Assembly: GCA_963969495.1 (NCBI GenBank)
Contig: OZ018319.1
Span: 203,249,778-203,313,777 of the forward strand
Reading direction: 5' to 3'
DNA from: Ceratothoa steindachneri
Lineage: Eukaryota > Arthropoda > Malacostraca > Isopoda > Cymothoidae
Length of the DNA stretch: 64,000 nt
The first letter of the stretch is position 1; each line of letters begins with the position of its first letter. Shown here piece after piece: positions 48,317 through 60,065 of the stretch. A program made the position numbers and the translations under genes. The notes below the pieces were generated by a model. The model searched no databases. It was not told the DNA's origin and worked only from the letters and a program-made list of their open reading frames with translations.

Positions 48317-49678
48317 CAGGGTGACCCCCCAAAACGGGCCCCAACGTTCGATAGGCCTCATTTCTTAATTTTCGGCAAGGATTGAATGAAACTTTGGTGA
48401 TAACTAGTTCATTGTGTTTAAAAACATCATATCAAATCATGAGAGTCTTTGGTCTTTTCTTCTTTATTCTAGAGCACGTGTTCGAGATGACGTCCATTTA
48501 GTTCTGTGCATTTCTTGAGGCGCAGCACAAAGTTGTCCATGAAGTCCTTACAAACTGACCGACTAATGGCTCTGATCTCCTCCCTGATGGCTTCCTTGAG
48601 TTCCGTGATGGTCCTAGGTCTCTCTGCATACACTCAGTCTTTAAGGTAGCCCCGGAGAAAGAAATCTGGGGGGCTAAGGTGTGGGCTGTGAGATGCCCAC
48701 TCAAAATCAGTCTTGAGACTGATCACACGGCCACCAAAGTTCTCTTTCAGCCAATCTCGGTACAGGTTTGAGGCGTGAGAGCTTGCTCCATCTTGCTGGA
48801 ACTAGAACTTCCCCATAAGCGACGGAAACAGGGTCTGCAGCTCCCTCTTGAAGGTTTTGAGGACGTCAAAATACCACTCTTTGGTGACCGTCACTGTCGC
48901 GCCAGATTCCTCGAAGAAAAGTAGTCCGATGATGCCTCTGGCTGAGATTGCAGTCCATACCGTGCACACAGGGGAGTCTAGGGGCTAGGGGGCTATCTCA
49001 TTTTGTCTGGAGGTCATCAAAAAGACATTTGTCTTCGATTTTACCTTTCCTTCAAGATGGAAATGAGCTTCATCTGAGGTCCAAAGGAGGTTATAGAAAG
49101 TTGGGGTCTCCTGAATCTTCTCCAGTATCTTGACTGAAATAGCCTTCTCTGCTCCTTTTCTGAGGCTGTAAGGGTCTGCTTTGTCTGTATTTTGTATGGG
49201 TAGGCTTTTACATCCATTACTATCACTCTTCTGCAAGTCTCACGGGATATACCGAGGGACGGACTTCTCTTGCGCACGGAGTGGTTTAGACTGCTGAACT
49301 GACTCTCTGACGCTCTCGACCAGCTCAGCTGTACGCTTCCTGGGGCGTCCTGAATGGTTTGGACCGTTGTCACTGGCTGCATTGAGGTTCTTCACTGTCC
49401 CATAGTTCTCGAAGTGGCCCATTTAGTCCTGAATTCTGCACTTGAAGGGGGCTTTTTCACATTCGAACTGATACACGAAAGTGTCCTGCATTTTCTTGAA
49501 GAGCGTGTCTCGTAGTAATGTTTGACGCAGTATATTCTATGCTGGAGCTCCTATTGAGATCTACTTGTGTTCACAGGCCTTGCTTTCGTCATGTCCTGCA
49601 AAGTAAGGATGATTAGTGAATGAATGAAGGATATATTACAAAAAGTGTTTGCAGGCCCGTTTTTTGGGGTGTCAGCCT
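48317..49678 (-). mobile_element. Tc1/mariner-superfamily transposon 2
   Basis: The left end CAGGGTGACCCCCCAAAACG and the right end (complement) AGGCTGACACCCCAAAAAAC are inverted repeats followed by GGGCC. TA lies outside both (48,315-48,316 and 49,679-49,680). Length 1,362 bp. This is a different family from the mariner at 4,123. Confidence 0.85.
48475..49440 (-). pseudogene. Tc1/mariner transposase 2 (disrupted)
   Basis: Minus-strand pieces: GTVKNLNAASDNGPNHSGRP with RKRTAELVESVRESVQQS (49,400-49,300), LGISRETCRRVIVMDVKAYP, then TSDEAHFHLEGKVKSKTNVF (first Asp, about 49,090), FQQDGASSH (second Asp, about 48,795), FEWASHSPHLSPPDFFLRGY (about 48,690-48,640). In the last block the catalytic Asp of SPDLSPPDFF is His. 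The end near 48,480 reads LKKCTELNGRHLEHVL. Frameshifts near 49,240, 48,985 and 48,780 disrupt it. Confidence 0.85.
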
Positions 49679-49956
49679 TATTAATGAAAATATTGTTGAT
49701 TTAGAAAGAATCGGTATTTATGACTCTAAGGAAATGATATTATTGGAATATAATTATTGAAATTTTATTAATACTATTGATGAAATAACTTTGAGGCAAC
49801 ATTTTGGCTGTTAATATATCTTTTGATAATATTAATCAAATTTTATTTAAGATATTAATTAAATTATATTAATGAATTAATTTTGCTGATATTAATAATT
49901 AATATTTACATATATGGTAAATGAAATCAATATTATTGAAATATTGTTAATCATAA

Positions 49957-52274
49957 CACAGGGGAACAATTTTAATCACATTTTCTGGTGACTTAGATTT
50001 ATCTGACAATTTTAATTCTTTTTTTTCATGCTGATTTCAAATATATCATGCTATAGTTATTCTGTAATTTCTATTTTCTCGTTTTCCCGAAAACTACCCT
50101 CCAAACTGACAGATAAGGTGCTTCTAGAAAGCAAATACTTCACAGTACATAGTAGTAAGATAGTATAAGTGTTATTGTGCAAAATATTGACATTATTGTT
50201 TCTTTTTTTAGGTCTCATGTTAGAGTGATGGCTTCGTCAAGAGGAAATTGCGTTAATGATCCAGACACCTTCTTCTACATGTGTGGCTGTTACATGCTAG
50301 TTTGTCAAAGGCGCAATATATCAAACTTTGTGATCCGCACTTATAAGGCATATTTTGATGTTCCCCTTAGCGATCGAGATAAGGAATGGGCCCCACATGC
50401 TGTTAGCCATAGTTGTGTGGAACATCTTCGTGGTTTGACGAAAGGAAAGAGATATGGTCTTCCTTTAGGAGTCCCTATGGTGTGGCGAGAGCCAAAAGAT
50501 CATGTATCGGACTGCTATTTCTTTCTGGTGAATACTAAAGGGATTGGCAAGAAAAATAGGCACAAGATCGACTACCCCAACTTTTCCTCGGCGATCCGGC
50601 AGTACCTCATTCTGAGTTTTTACCAGTTCCGATTTTCAGTGGATATGCTTCCTCCGAGGATGTAAATGATGTATCTGATATGGAGGTACACGGAATGGAT
50701 TCAGTCTGTAGATTCATTATCAGATGCTGAACAGTCATTAGCTCCTCACTGTTTCTATCAAGAGGATTTGAATGACTTGATACGTGATTTGGCGCTCTCC
50801 AAGAAAGCTGCAGAACCTTTAGCCTCCAGGTTGAGTGAAATATCTATGCTTGACAGGTCGGTACGGGTATCATATTACCGAACAAGGGAGAGTACATTTG
50901 TTAAGTATTTCTCTGAGGACAAACGATTTGTATACTGCCACGATGTTCCTGGTCTGTTTACCGAGTTGGGATTTGGCACCTATACCCTTGCTGAGTGGAG
51001 ACTGTTTTTGGATAGCTCCAAGCGTAACCTCAATTGTGTCCTTTTGCATAATGGCAATGACTTTAGTGCAGTTCCTCTCGGTCACTCTGTCCATCTGCGA
51101 GAAACTCACGATGACATAAGAATGGTCATGGATTTACTTAAGTATCATGAACACAATTGGATCATATTTGTGGACCTTAAGATGGTCAACTTTCTCCTTG
51201 GCCAGCAGAAGGGATATACAAAATTTCCATTCTATATCTGTATGTGGGACAGTCGAGCCCGTGACAAACACTGGTACAAAAAAGATTAGCCAGTTCGGGA
51301 AACTTTGGAAGTAGGAATGACAAACATTGTTAATGAGCCATTCGTAAGTCAAGGGGAAGATCGTTTTCACTCCACTTCATCTCAAACTGGGGTTGATGAA
51401 GCAGTATATCAGGCGTTGAGCACTGACAATGATTGTTTTCAGTACATAGTAACAGCGTTTCCTGCTTTGTCATACGAAAAAATAAAAGCATGACTATTTG
51501 ATGGTCCCCAAATCTGAAGACTTCTCATTGATTCCAGATTCGTGAACACCATGAATGTAAAAGAGAAGGCAGACTGGCTCTCATTTTCTGTCGTTGTTCG
51601 TAACTTCTTGGGAAGCAAAAAAGCGCATAACTACCAGGATATGGTTACTAATATGCTTTTAGCATATCGTGATCTGGGATGCAACATGAATGTGAAGCTG
51701 CATTTCCTAAATAGTCACCTCGACCAATTCCCAAAGAATCAGGGAGCCGTGAGCGACGAACAAGAGGAACGCTTCCATTAGGATTTGATGACGATGGAAG
51801 AGCGCTACCAAGGTCACTTGGATAGACACATGATGGCGGACTACTGCTGGACAATTAGAAGAGATCAGCCAGAAAAAACTTAAAAAAGAAAGAGTTACAA
51901 ACGCAAATTTTTGCCCCGATTGAAATCAAGAAGAGGTCCTCCAGCCTGATGAACGGTCATTAATAAATTAGCATCTATTTGATTACAGCATTTGGAATCC
52001 TAATGTGTAATTCAAGTTTATTCTCATATGCAATAAAATGTTTGTGCAAAAAAACCTGCTTTACTATAAATAACGCAAAAGGATGATTCAAAACTACTTC
52101 AGGGCATTATGATAGGCGAGATAAAATGAAAATTATTGTATAATATTAGTTATTGATATTACGAAAAATCTGTAGCATTTAGAGAGAATCTGATTTCAGA
52201 TGCGAATTCAGTATGCTCAAATTAGGTAGGATAATGTACTTTTGTCAATTCACTAAATACATTGTTCCCCAGTG
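49957..52274 (+). mobile_element. WREP DNA transposon, copy 5, complete ends
   Basis: The left terminus is CACAGGGGAACAAT and the right terminus, complemented, is CACTGGGGAACAAT (13 of 14 match). TAA lies outside both (49,954-49,956 and 52,275-52,277). Subterminal similarity to copy 4 (TGACTTAGATTT at 49,989 and, inverted, at 20,285) shows the same family. Length 2,318 bp. Confidence 0.87.
50228..51949 (+). pseudogene. WREP-family transposon protein, copy 5 (best preserved)
   Basis: The ATG at 50,228 follows a splice-acceptor-like TTTTTTTAG at 50,211. The frame to TGA at 51,947 spans about 574 codons. Landmarks: FFYMCGCYMLVCQRRNISNF (Cys pair), PLSDRDKEWAPH, GVPMVWREPKDHVSDCYFF, KNRHKIDYPNFSSAIR, EDLNDLIRDLALSKKAA, FVYCHDV, AEWRLFLDSSKRNLNCVLLH, HSVHLRETHDDI, FVDLKMVNFLLGQQKGYTKF, MWDSRARDKHW, VVRNFLGSKKAHNY, LHFLNSHLDQFPKN, ERFH, RYQGHLDRHMMADYCW. 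Defects: two compensating shifts near 50,600 and 50,710, and in-frame stops at 51,287 (for Trp), 51,491, 51,515 (for Arg) and 51,779 (for Gln). It is probably the transposase of the element. The fold is not assigned. Confidence 0.82.
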
Positions 52275-52277
52275 TAA

Positions 52278-54010
52278 TAGGCAAATTATGATGATGATCA
52301 CTCATCATCTAATTACCTCTTGCAGCAAAACTGCGACAAAGGTAATGGATAGGTAGCATGACGATGAGAAATCGTTCTCTCCTGTTCTTTCAAATTTCTA
52401 CATAGAGCATTTTTTTTATCTTAATTTCCCTTTCTTAAGTACTATCAAAATATTTTCTGAGGTTCACTACATAGAAAACATAACGCGTTTCCGACCCATT
52501 AATGCTGGTACCGTTAATCAAGTTTACAGTAGAGACAGATCAATAAAAATTACTGTTTTTCAGATATTTGAATTCAAGTTAAAAAAATACATTAATTTGC
52601 CCTTTAAATTAAAGAAATCTCTCGGACCTTATCTCTTTTTTTTTATTTACATTGGTTTACATTTTCTGACAAACATATTTATAGCATATATAAACATATG
52701 AAAGAAACTACTTTAGTGCAAAGATGGAAAACAACGAATAAAGGGCAATAAAAATTAATGTGGAATACTTAGGTCTCATTTGCTCTGTTGATGAAGTAGG
52801 AGTATTTTTCTCAGATCCTGAGGAATTAAAGTTACTGGTAACGGAATTATCACAAGGAAGTTTAAGAGTTGTTATAAAAATGAAATAGTCAAAGAGGATA
52901 ATCTGTATCTATTAGACGCTCGATAATTCGCGCGGTCACAACGTTGTTCGCCCATAAATAACAACCACTCACGGAATCGCGTAAACTGCGGCGCGCGCGG
53001 TAAAAAATTTAGCCATTGTAAATATATTTTATAATAATATATGATATTATATAATATTATATGATATTATATGATTTTATATGGTACATATCATATAATA
53101 TTATATGATGGAGGGAGTGCGCAACTCTCCTGAATATGCCATCACCCCACAAATAATAGTAATAATCAGCAAGTAAAGATAATTTTATGCTACATTAAAG
53201 GGATTTCCAAAAATATGCATCGGTATTTATTTGCACAAGGATTTTTTTATGCCAGGCAACGGCAGATACCGATGCTAATAATAACGATAATAATCGATAG
53301 TTTGGAGGAAGAGAAAGGAATTACAAAAGAGGATCAAATTTTAGAGACTATAAAGACTTATATAACAGCTCGCGAGTCCTGATGTAGACCAACAAAATTA
53401 GACTGTGTGAAAGTAAAGTAAACTGCATTGTAATCAATGGTGGTTACGGTTTTTATAGCAATAACAGTTATCTTTACAAATGATACAGTTCTTTTTAGGG
53501 CTGTTAGATTAGGCTATTAGATACAGTCATTTGTTTGACGTAGATGAAGAGCCCCCCTCCTCCGCCGTGGCCGATGGATTGTAAAGGTGGCCCCTCATTG
53601 TTATAATAACTGTAAACTGTAGGAAAGTTATTGGCATCTTCAAAATCGACTTTACTCTACGCTTAAGACGCAAACTATTTAATTAATTCATCTCAGTTTT
53701 CTTAATTCATAGAAGCGAAACTTTGGCACTGAACGCAAAATACGTGCAAAGAAATGGGACAACGCAGAGGCAACAGGGAAGATACATGTTATGAATAACC
53801 CGCAATGAAAATAAAAAGATATATATAATAGACATAGTAAGATGGATAAAAGTTCTAAAGGGGAAATGAGAAATGATACGACATATTGCTAGCCGAAAAG
53901 AAAAATAAAATGGCAGAAAAAACCCTACGAACAAAACCTACGAATATGCAGTAGTCAAAATTGTTTTAAAACTGCCCCCCCCCAAAAAAACAACAACAAC
54001 AACTAAATAT
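52278..54010. other. No supported gene; AT palindrome at 53,030-53,110
   Basis: The only structured part is a run of ATATTATATGAT words at 53,030-53,110 that folds on itself. The rest is AT-rich and shows no coding motifs. Confidence 0.5.
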
Positions 54011-54019
54011 AAAAACTTT

Positions 54020-54245
54020 ATGCTAGTATAGTGGTTAGCGCGATGGCCCTTCAATCACTGGGTCGGCAGTTCGAATCTCTGTCCAGATTCCTTTTGAGAT
54101 GACACTATTTAGCGAAGGAAGTTATCGCCGTGACTGGTCCCCAGCTGGGAAAAGCCCGGGCTGACGTCGATTGATAAGCAGCAATACAGCATCTTTGTTC
54201 GGAAGACTGAAACCAGCGAATTTTAACTTTAAACGATTGTATTAT
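54020..54245 (+). repeat. tRNA-derived SINE
   Basis: GTATAGTGGTTAGCGCGATG (A-box region, about 54,025-54,045) and CAGTTCGAATCTC (B box, about 54,067-54,080) have tRNA spacing. A non-tRNA body of about 150 bp follows, containing GACTGGTCCCCAGCTGGGAA (hairpin) and ending near 54,240 in AT-rich DNA. A free-standing tRNA gene is unlikely because the acceptor stem does not close. Confidence 0.7.
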
Positions 54246-54860
54246 TTTTCAAATTGAAAAAAAGTAATCATCATCACTAACTCTATAATTTAAGAAGGGG
54301 ATTTTTTTTGAGTATTTGAATAATAATTTCATCTTAGGTTGGTGATGACTTATGTTTTTTATCAAAGTTATTTTCTAATAATTCTTTTATAAGATCAAAA
54401 AACAAAATGGTGAAGTTCAGAAATAAATATAAGTATCTAAATTTTGTGAATTTTTTTAAAACTCAAAGAATTACAAATGGTGAAGTTCAGAAAATATATT
54501 TTTATATATGTTTTATAGGTCTATATTTTAGCAACGTGATATTTTAAAAGGGGGAAAAATGGGTTTAGAGTTTCTTTTTAAAATTATTATAATTGTCGAA
54601 GTTCAGAAAATTTAACCATTCCTGCTTTTTTTTAGATTTTAACTTTTAATTTTAGTAGTGAAGCGCAAGCTCCCCCCGAAGTGGGGAGTGGCGAAGCCAT
54701 TGCCTGGTAGGTTTAAAATTTGTTTCAATTTTTAAAAAGTAATTAATCAAAAACTGTAAGAACAAAAAAATTTAACTGATTAAAAGTATTTTTAGAACAT
54801 TAAAAACAAGGTCTGCTAATCAAAAAGTCATGTGCCTTCACTTATTCTGATTTATGTCCG
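54246..54860 (+). repeat. Mosaic repeat family R2, copy 1
   Basis: Recognised by GGTGAAGTTCAGAAA (twice here), GAGTATTTGAATAATAATT and ACTCTATAATTTAAGAAGG. Pieces recur at 59,350-60,065 in both orientations, and a piece (CAAACGGGTTGCTTTTA) at about 56,640-56,720. AT-rich and noncoding. Confidence 0.7.
54655..54712 (+). repeat. Helitron-like 3' terminus (candidate)
   Basis: A hairpin CTCCCC...GGGGAG is followed by TGGCGAAGCCATTGCCTGG and then T. Helitrons end with a hairpin and CTRR placed before a T. The short form CGAAGCCATTGCCTGGT recurs at 59,762-59,778. No 5' TC end or Rep/helicase gene was found. Confidence 0.3.
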
Positions 54861-54864
54861 CCTG

Positions 54865-56390
54865 GCATAGTATGATTTAACCTAAACTTATCTAGCCTAA
54901 CCTAGCCTAGCAGAGAATGTATATATTATGGCCTATCTTAGCCTAGAAACCATAGTAAAGCCTGGCCTAACGAAAACTAGCCTAACATAGCCTAATACAG
55001 CCTAGCATATATAGGATAGTAAAGATTACCATAGTATAGCATAGTATAGCTTATCATAGTATGGCCTAGCCTAGAATAGTATAGTATAGCATAGCATAAC
55101 CTAGTATAGTTTAGAATAGTTTAACATTCTATTGACTATCCTATCCTCGTATAGCCTAGGCTAGCCTTGCAAAGCCTAGCACCGTATAGCCTATTTACCA
55201 TAGCCTACCTTACCCTAATCTAGCTTATCATAGTATAGTATAAACATTGTATAATCTAGCCTAGCATAGTATAAAATAGTCTAGCATAGTATTGCCTAAC
55301 TTAACTTAGTATATCCTATCCTATTCTAGCATAGTATATCTTTGGCATAGCACACCCAACCATAGTCTAGCCTAGCCTACCCTAGCCTATGCTAGCTTAG
55401 CATGGTACACTATAATCTAGCTTAGTATAGCGCAGTATAGCATTGCATAACATAGCATACCCTTGTATAGCCCAACCTAGTATATCATAGCATAGAATGG
55501 ACTAAAATAACATAGTATACGCAAGAGTAGCCTAATATACCCTAGCCTAGTATTGACTTGCATATATAGCCTAGCATAGTATATATTAGAATAACCTAGC
55601 TTAGTATAGTATACCTTAGCTTATCACAGTGTATTCTAGCCTAGCCTAGCTTAGCTTATCAAAGTATAGCCTAGCCTGCCTAGTAGAGTATAATCTAGCC
55701 TAGATTAGCGCAGCCTACAATTTTATATTAATACTTAGTCTAGCCTAGTATAGCTTACCTTAGTCTAGTATAGCCTATTTTAGTATAGCCTATTTTAGTA
55801 TAGCCTAGCTTAGCCTAGTTCACTGGAGCCTAGCCTAGTTAGCATATTCTAGCCTAGATAGCATAGACTATCTTCTTATACCCTACCCTAGCCTAGTTAG
55901 TATAGTATAGTATATCATAGTATTGCCTAGCCAAGAATATTAGATCTTAGCCTAGGGTTGCATAGCATGTATAACGTAGCCTAGCCTACTCTACCCTAGC
56001 AAAGCCTCTCTTATCCTAGTCTGGTATAGCGAAGACTAGCCTAGTGTAGCATAGCCGAGTATATCATAGCTTAACCTAGCATACCATAGCGTAGCCTAGC
56101 CTAGTATAGCCTTTCATGCCCTACCTAGACTAGACATGTATATCCTATACTATACTATTATATCCTAGTAAATCATAGCTTATTATTTTCTATCCTTAAA
56201 TATGTACTATATGCTATCCTATCATAACATATTTAGACTAAATTAGCATAGTATATTTTACCCTTGTATATTATATATTAGCATAGCTTATCATAGTATA
56301 GCCTAGCCTATAATATCCTAGCATAGCCTAGCCTATTCTAGGCTTGCCTAGCAGAGTATAGCATATTATAGCCTAGTCTAGTCTAGCAGA
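54865..56390. repeat. Degenerate pentanucleotide satellite (CCTAG / TAGTA type)
   Basis: About 1.5 kb built almost wholly from 5-bp words such as TAGCC, TAGTA and TAGCA in loose register (ATAGCCTAGCCTAG, CATAGTATAGC). The left part contains CCTAACCTAG, close to the arthropod telomere repeat read as CCTAA. It ends at repeat R1. Confidence 0.92.
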
Positions 56391-56394
56391 GCAT

Positions 56395-56650
56395 CGGTTG
56401 AAAGGTTATGTTATTGCCAAAACAAAATAATTCCCGGGATAACCTTTGGAGGACTTTGTCAATTATATCATTTAAAAGAGAATGTAAAACAACATTTTGG
56501 TTTTGAATATCGTTAGAATCGGCCGAATAGGTATGATGTTATTGCCAAAACAAAACAAAAACGCAAAACGGGGACTGACCGACCGACCGTCATAGTGAGA
56601 TGTAGACTCACTTGTGACCTGACTCGCACGCGACTACAAACGGGTTGCTT
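56395..56650 (-). repeat. Dispersed repeat R1, copy 3
   Basis: Contains GAATCGGCCGAATAG, TAAAACAACATTTTGG, GGGACTGACCGACCGACC and CATAGTGAGATGTAGACTC. The last two are also found, complemented, at the start of copy 1 (31,900-31,930). It is sandwiched between the pentamer satellite and a piece of R2. Confidence 0.75.
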
Positions 56651-56879
56651 TTAGTATTTACCTAAGAAAATCCATCCTAGAGAGTGAATGATAGATTTAA
56701 TTTGGGGCTAGTATTTATAGGTTTCAGGCTCGAACAAGTGACGCTTGAGAGAGAGGAAAGGGGAGTAGTACTACAACCAACTAACCAATGCTAGTTAAAA
56801 TTTAGTTAATTAATAAAGGTATTGAACTAAAATCTTCATTTAGAGTAGGTTTGTAGTGTTTTAAATATAAATTTTCAAG
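56651..56879. other. Short spacer with an R2 piece
   Basis: The first 70 bp match (inverted) the DNA at about 59,915-59,990. Nothing else is supported. Confidence 0.5.
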
Positions 56880-58800
56880 GGTTCTTAGGCATTGCTGAGT
56901 GTTATTAAAAGCTAATACTTTAAAATTAGTAAAATAAATATCGGTCTTACAATTTATGGCGTGTTCCCTAATAGAAGACTTCTACTTTCTGCTCAATACT
57001 TTGCCTGTGCGCCAACTAATACCCATATGAGGAGAGAACCACGTTCCAAGAGATCTAACAGTGCTGTCAATGTAAGAAGCGACAGTACAACTCGGACATT
57101 TAAACAAATAAACATCATCACTGTGCAACTCAAAGAAATAGGATCTTTAGTGCTGGTTAATTAGGCATAAAAATCTTTTTTAAATAAATAGGATTTTTCT
57201 TTTAAAACTATTGTTTATAAAGTCCATCTCTGGGGATTTTGGAAACACTTATGGAGAGTTAAGGGGGATCAATGAGTTTATCAAGAAACTTTTTTTAAAA
57301 CTCTATCATACATATAAGCCAGAAGGAAGTAAATTCTGTATAAAATATTTTTCGAGGAAAATAAATTCATTATGAATTTAATGGTAGGTGGCCGTCAGAG
57401 AGAAACTTCTATCTAGTAAGGTTTTTATTGTGGGTATTTTGTACTTAAAATCACAGAAACTAAAGTAATTTAAACCTAGTTCCTTGCAAGTCTTTTTTGG
57501 TACAGGGTTGTTTAAAAAATTCTCTGCTCATTATCACGGGTGACTATAAGATCAAGAAAACGCATACTATCATTAAACTGTACTTCCATAGTGAATTTAA
57601 TGTGGGAATGTAAAGAGTTAAAAGAATTTAAGAAAAGTCTGCTATGTGCAGGGTTTTCAAAAATTGCAAAAGAGTCATCAACAAAACGGCGATAGAAGGA
57701 GGGTTTGTAATTTTAATTAACGGGAAATATTTCATCTTCAAGATGTGTCATGAAAAGGTGAGTTGAAAGGGGTCCTATTGGAGAGCCCATTGCAACGCCA
57801 TCAATCTGGCTATAGACTTTATTATTAAAGGTGAATCAAGTTTCAGACAGAATTAATTCTAGAGAATTTTTTAATTGGATTCGTGAAAATCCATGAAAAG
57901 TATGTTGGAAATGGAACACCTTATTTATAATTAAATTTATTTTATAATTGAGGGAAATGTTGGTAAATAAAGATTCAACATCATAAATCACCACATATCC
58001 ATCATTAACCTTGGTAAGTAATTCTTTTTTAGATAAAGGTGAGAGGAGTTTAACTAAATATTTGGCCAGTTTGTATGATAGTAAGGAATAAGAGGCAAGT
58101 ATGGGTCTCATAAGGATACCTTCTTTGTTCCTTCCTTGGTAGATAATACATGGATGCTAAGTAACTGGAAGCTATGAATAATTCATTATAGGTACTCGTA
58201 TCTTCAGGAATAATTGATGCCTGTTTAAGTTGTGTTATAAAACGATTAACCTCATATTCGAGTCTTTGGAATGGTTTTAGGTAACTTATTTGTAAGTTGA
58301 AATATCGTATAATCATTTAGTATAGTGTGGGTCTTTTGTATATAGTTATACCTGTCAAGGATCACTACACCCTTTCTCTTATCTGGTTTAGTAACTATTA
58401 TATCCTTTTTGCCTGCTAGTGGCCTTAGTATCTTTCGGTTCTCAGGCTTGATTATGAAGTTTTAAATTTTAGATCAATGTATTTTAGAATAAAATTCGCT
58501 GAAGAGTGAAGATAACTCGGAACACTAGTGAAGTTTCTCTTTATAGGTAGATCCTTAAGTTTATGGGCTATGTTTTCAAAATACAATAATAATTTAGGTT
58601 TAGCTATTTTGTAAAATCGGAGTTTAAATTAAAGTTTGCAAATTTTCTGGTGTACGTTTGTATACATACTTTTTTGCGAGATATCTTTTGGTTTGATGCA
58701 AAAAGTACCTTATCAAGAAAAGCTCTAAAAGAGATAGGTACGTTTTCAAAATGGTCACTCACGACCACCAAGATCAGGCCTAGTATGGGCCACACAAAAA
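56880..58800 (-). pseudogene. Penelope-like element C (Neptune/Nematis type), nearly full RT
   Basis: Minus strand, in several frames: LKDLPIKRNFTSVPSYLHSS (about 58,560), FQRLEYEVNRFITQLKQASI (about 58,260-58,210), YLASMYYLP with MRPILASYSLLSYKLAKYLV (about 58,110). Then VVIYDVESLFTNISLNYKIN (motif A, about 57,990), DGVAMGSPIGPL (motif B, about 57,800), YKPSFYRRFVDDSFAIFENP (motif C with FVDD, 57,681-57,692) and SMRFLDLIV. Downstream (57,170-56,880) comes a GIY-YIG domain with CPSC and YID in place of YIG, HMGISWRTGKVLSRK, stop, KSSIREHAINC and LKHYKPTLNED. It is the most complete Neptune-like copy, with the catalytic Asp pair kept, but it has many frame breaks. Confidence 0.85.
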
Positions 58801-59349
58801 AAGGACATCACACACAGTTGTCCTGCCAAAAATACACGAGAGGTACAGCACACGCGGTAATTCCGCATTAAAATACAAAAGGGGTACAGCTCTGCCGGTT
58901 GTCTTACACTAAGTCAATAAATCACAATAGCCTTCCGATACGCACGAAACCGGAAAATAAGTGCACGAAATCCACTCTGCTCCTGAACACAACTTTCTTC
59001 TCCAAGCACGAAAAATTGGTGTCTTCTGTGAAGAATGAAGTCCTCGAAATTGAATTCCACGGAACAATAACAAATATGGATCGTTCAAAACCACAATGCT
59101 ACATTAACATACAATCAAAATTCCCAACTCCAGACATCAAATACTTTCTTTCATGACAAAATCGCAACAATTCTCATTCCAAACCCAATACTCAATTAAA
59201 TAACTAGGAGGGAACCGGCCGATCAAAGCGAACGAAAACTCCAGAATCTTTAGGATGACGTGTCAGCCTCAATCAATCGAACGAAGGTCCCACGATATCA
59301 CGTCACAGCGCTCGTCAGAAAAAAAGTGCAGACTATCAGATATTACGTG
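58801..59349. other. No supported gene
   Basis: The 85-codon ORF at 58,899-59,156 has no recognisable motif. The region is slightly less AT-rich than its neighbours. Confidence 0.4.
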
Positions 59350-60065
59350 TGTGACAAAGATATATAAAAATATATTTTCTGAACTTCACCATTTGTAATT
59401 CTTTATGTTTTAAAAAATTCACAAAATTTCGATGCTTATATTTATTTTGTGAACTTCACCATTTTGTTTTTCACTAACTTTATATTTTATGAAGGGAATT
59501 TTTGGGAGTATTTGAATAATAATTGGATCTTAGTTTGGTTATGACTTAAGTATATTTTAAATTTTTATCAAGGTAATTTCTAAGAATTTCTTTAGAGTTT
59601 GAAAAAACAAAATAGTTTAGTTCAGAAAAAATAAATATGATTATCCAATGCTTTATAATGTTTTAAAAGAAAATGAACTACAATTGCTGAAGTTCAGAAA
59701 ATTGATTAAAATTTAACCATGGTTGCTTTTTTTTTATATATTAAATTTTAATCTTAGTAACGAAGCCATTGCCTGGTTAATATTATAAAAGAATTATTAG
59801 AAACAACTTTGCTAAAAAAACATAAGTCATAACCAAACTAAGATGAAATTATTATTCATATACTCAAAAAAATCCCCTTCCTAAATTATAGAGTTAGTGA
59901 TGATGATGATGATGATTAGCCCCTAATCTAAATCCATCATTCACTCTCCACGATGGATGATCCTTTTCAGTAAGTAATAAAAGCAACCCGTTTTGTATTT
60001 TTAATATTCTAGTAATGCGTTTATTCGGTTAAATTTTTTTGCTCTTACAGTTTTTAGTTAATTAA
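59350..60065. repeat. Mosaic repeat family R2, inverted arrangement
   Basis: The segment 59,350-59,475 is in reverse orientation to 54,400-54,510, 59,475-59,790 is in the same orientation as 54,280-54,710, and 59,790-60,065 is reversed again. The last two form a foldback with arms of about 110 bp (GAGTATTTGAATAATAATT near 59,507; complement near 59,845). Confidence 0.65.

Noticed and set aside
54020..54095. Functional tRNA gene
   Set aside because: A and B boxes are present but the acceptor stem does not pair. A SINE head is the better reading.
54865..56390. True telomere
   Set aside because: Words are mostly TAGCC/TAGTA and not TTAGG, register is loose and the array is internal. Only a distant relation is possible.
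56880..57170. Hammerhead 3' of PLE-C
   Set aside because: No GAAAC/CUGANGA pair was found to the left of the GIY-YIG segment on the minus strand.
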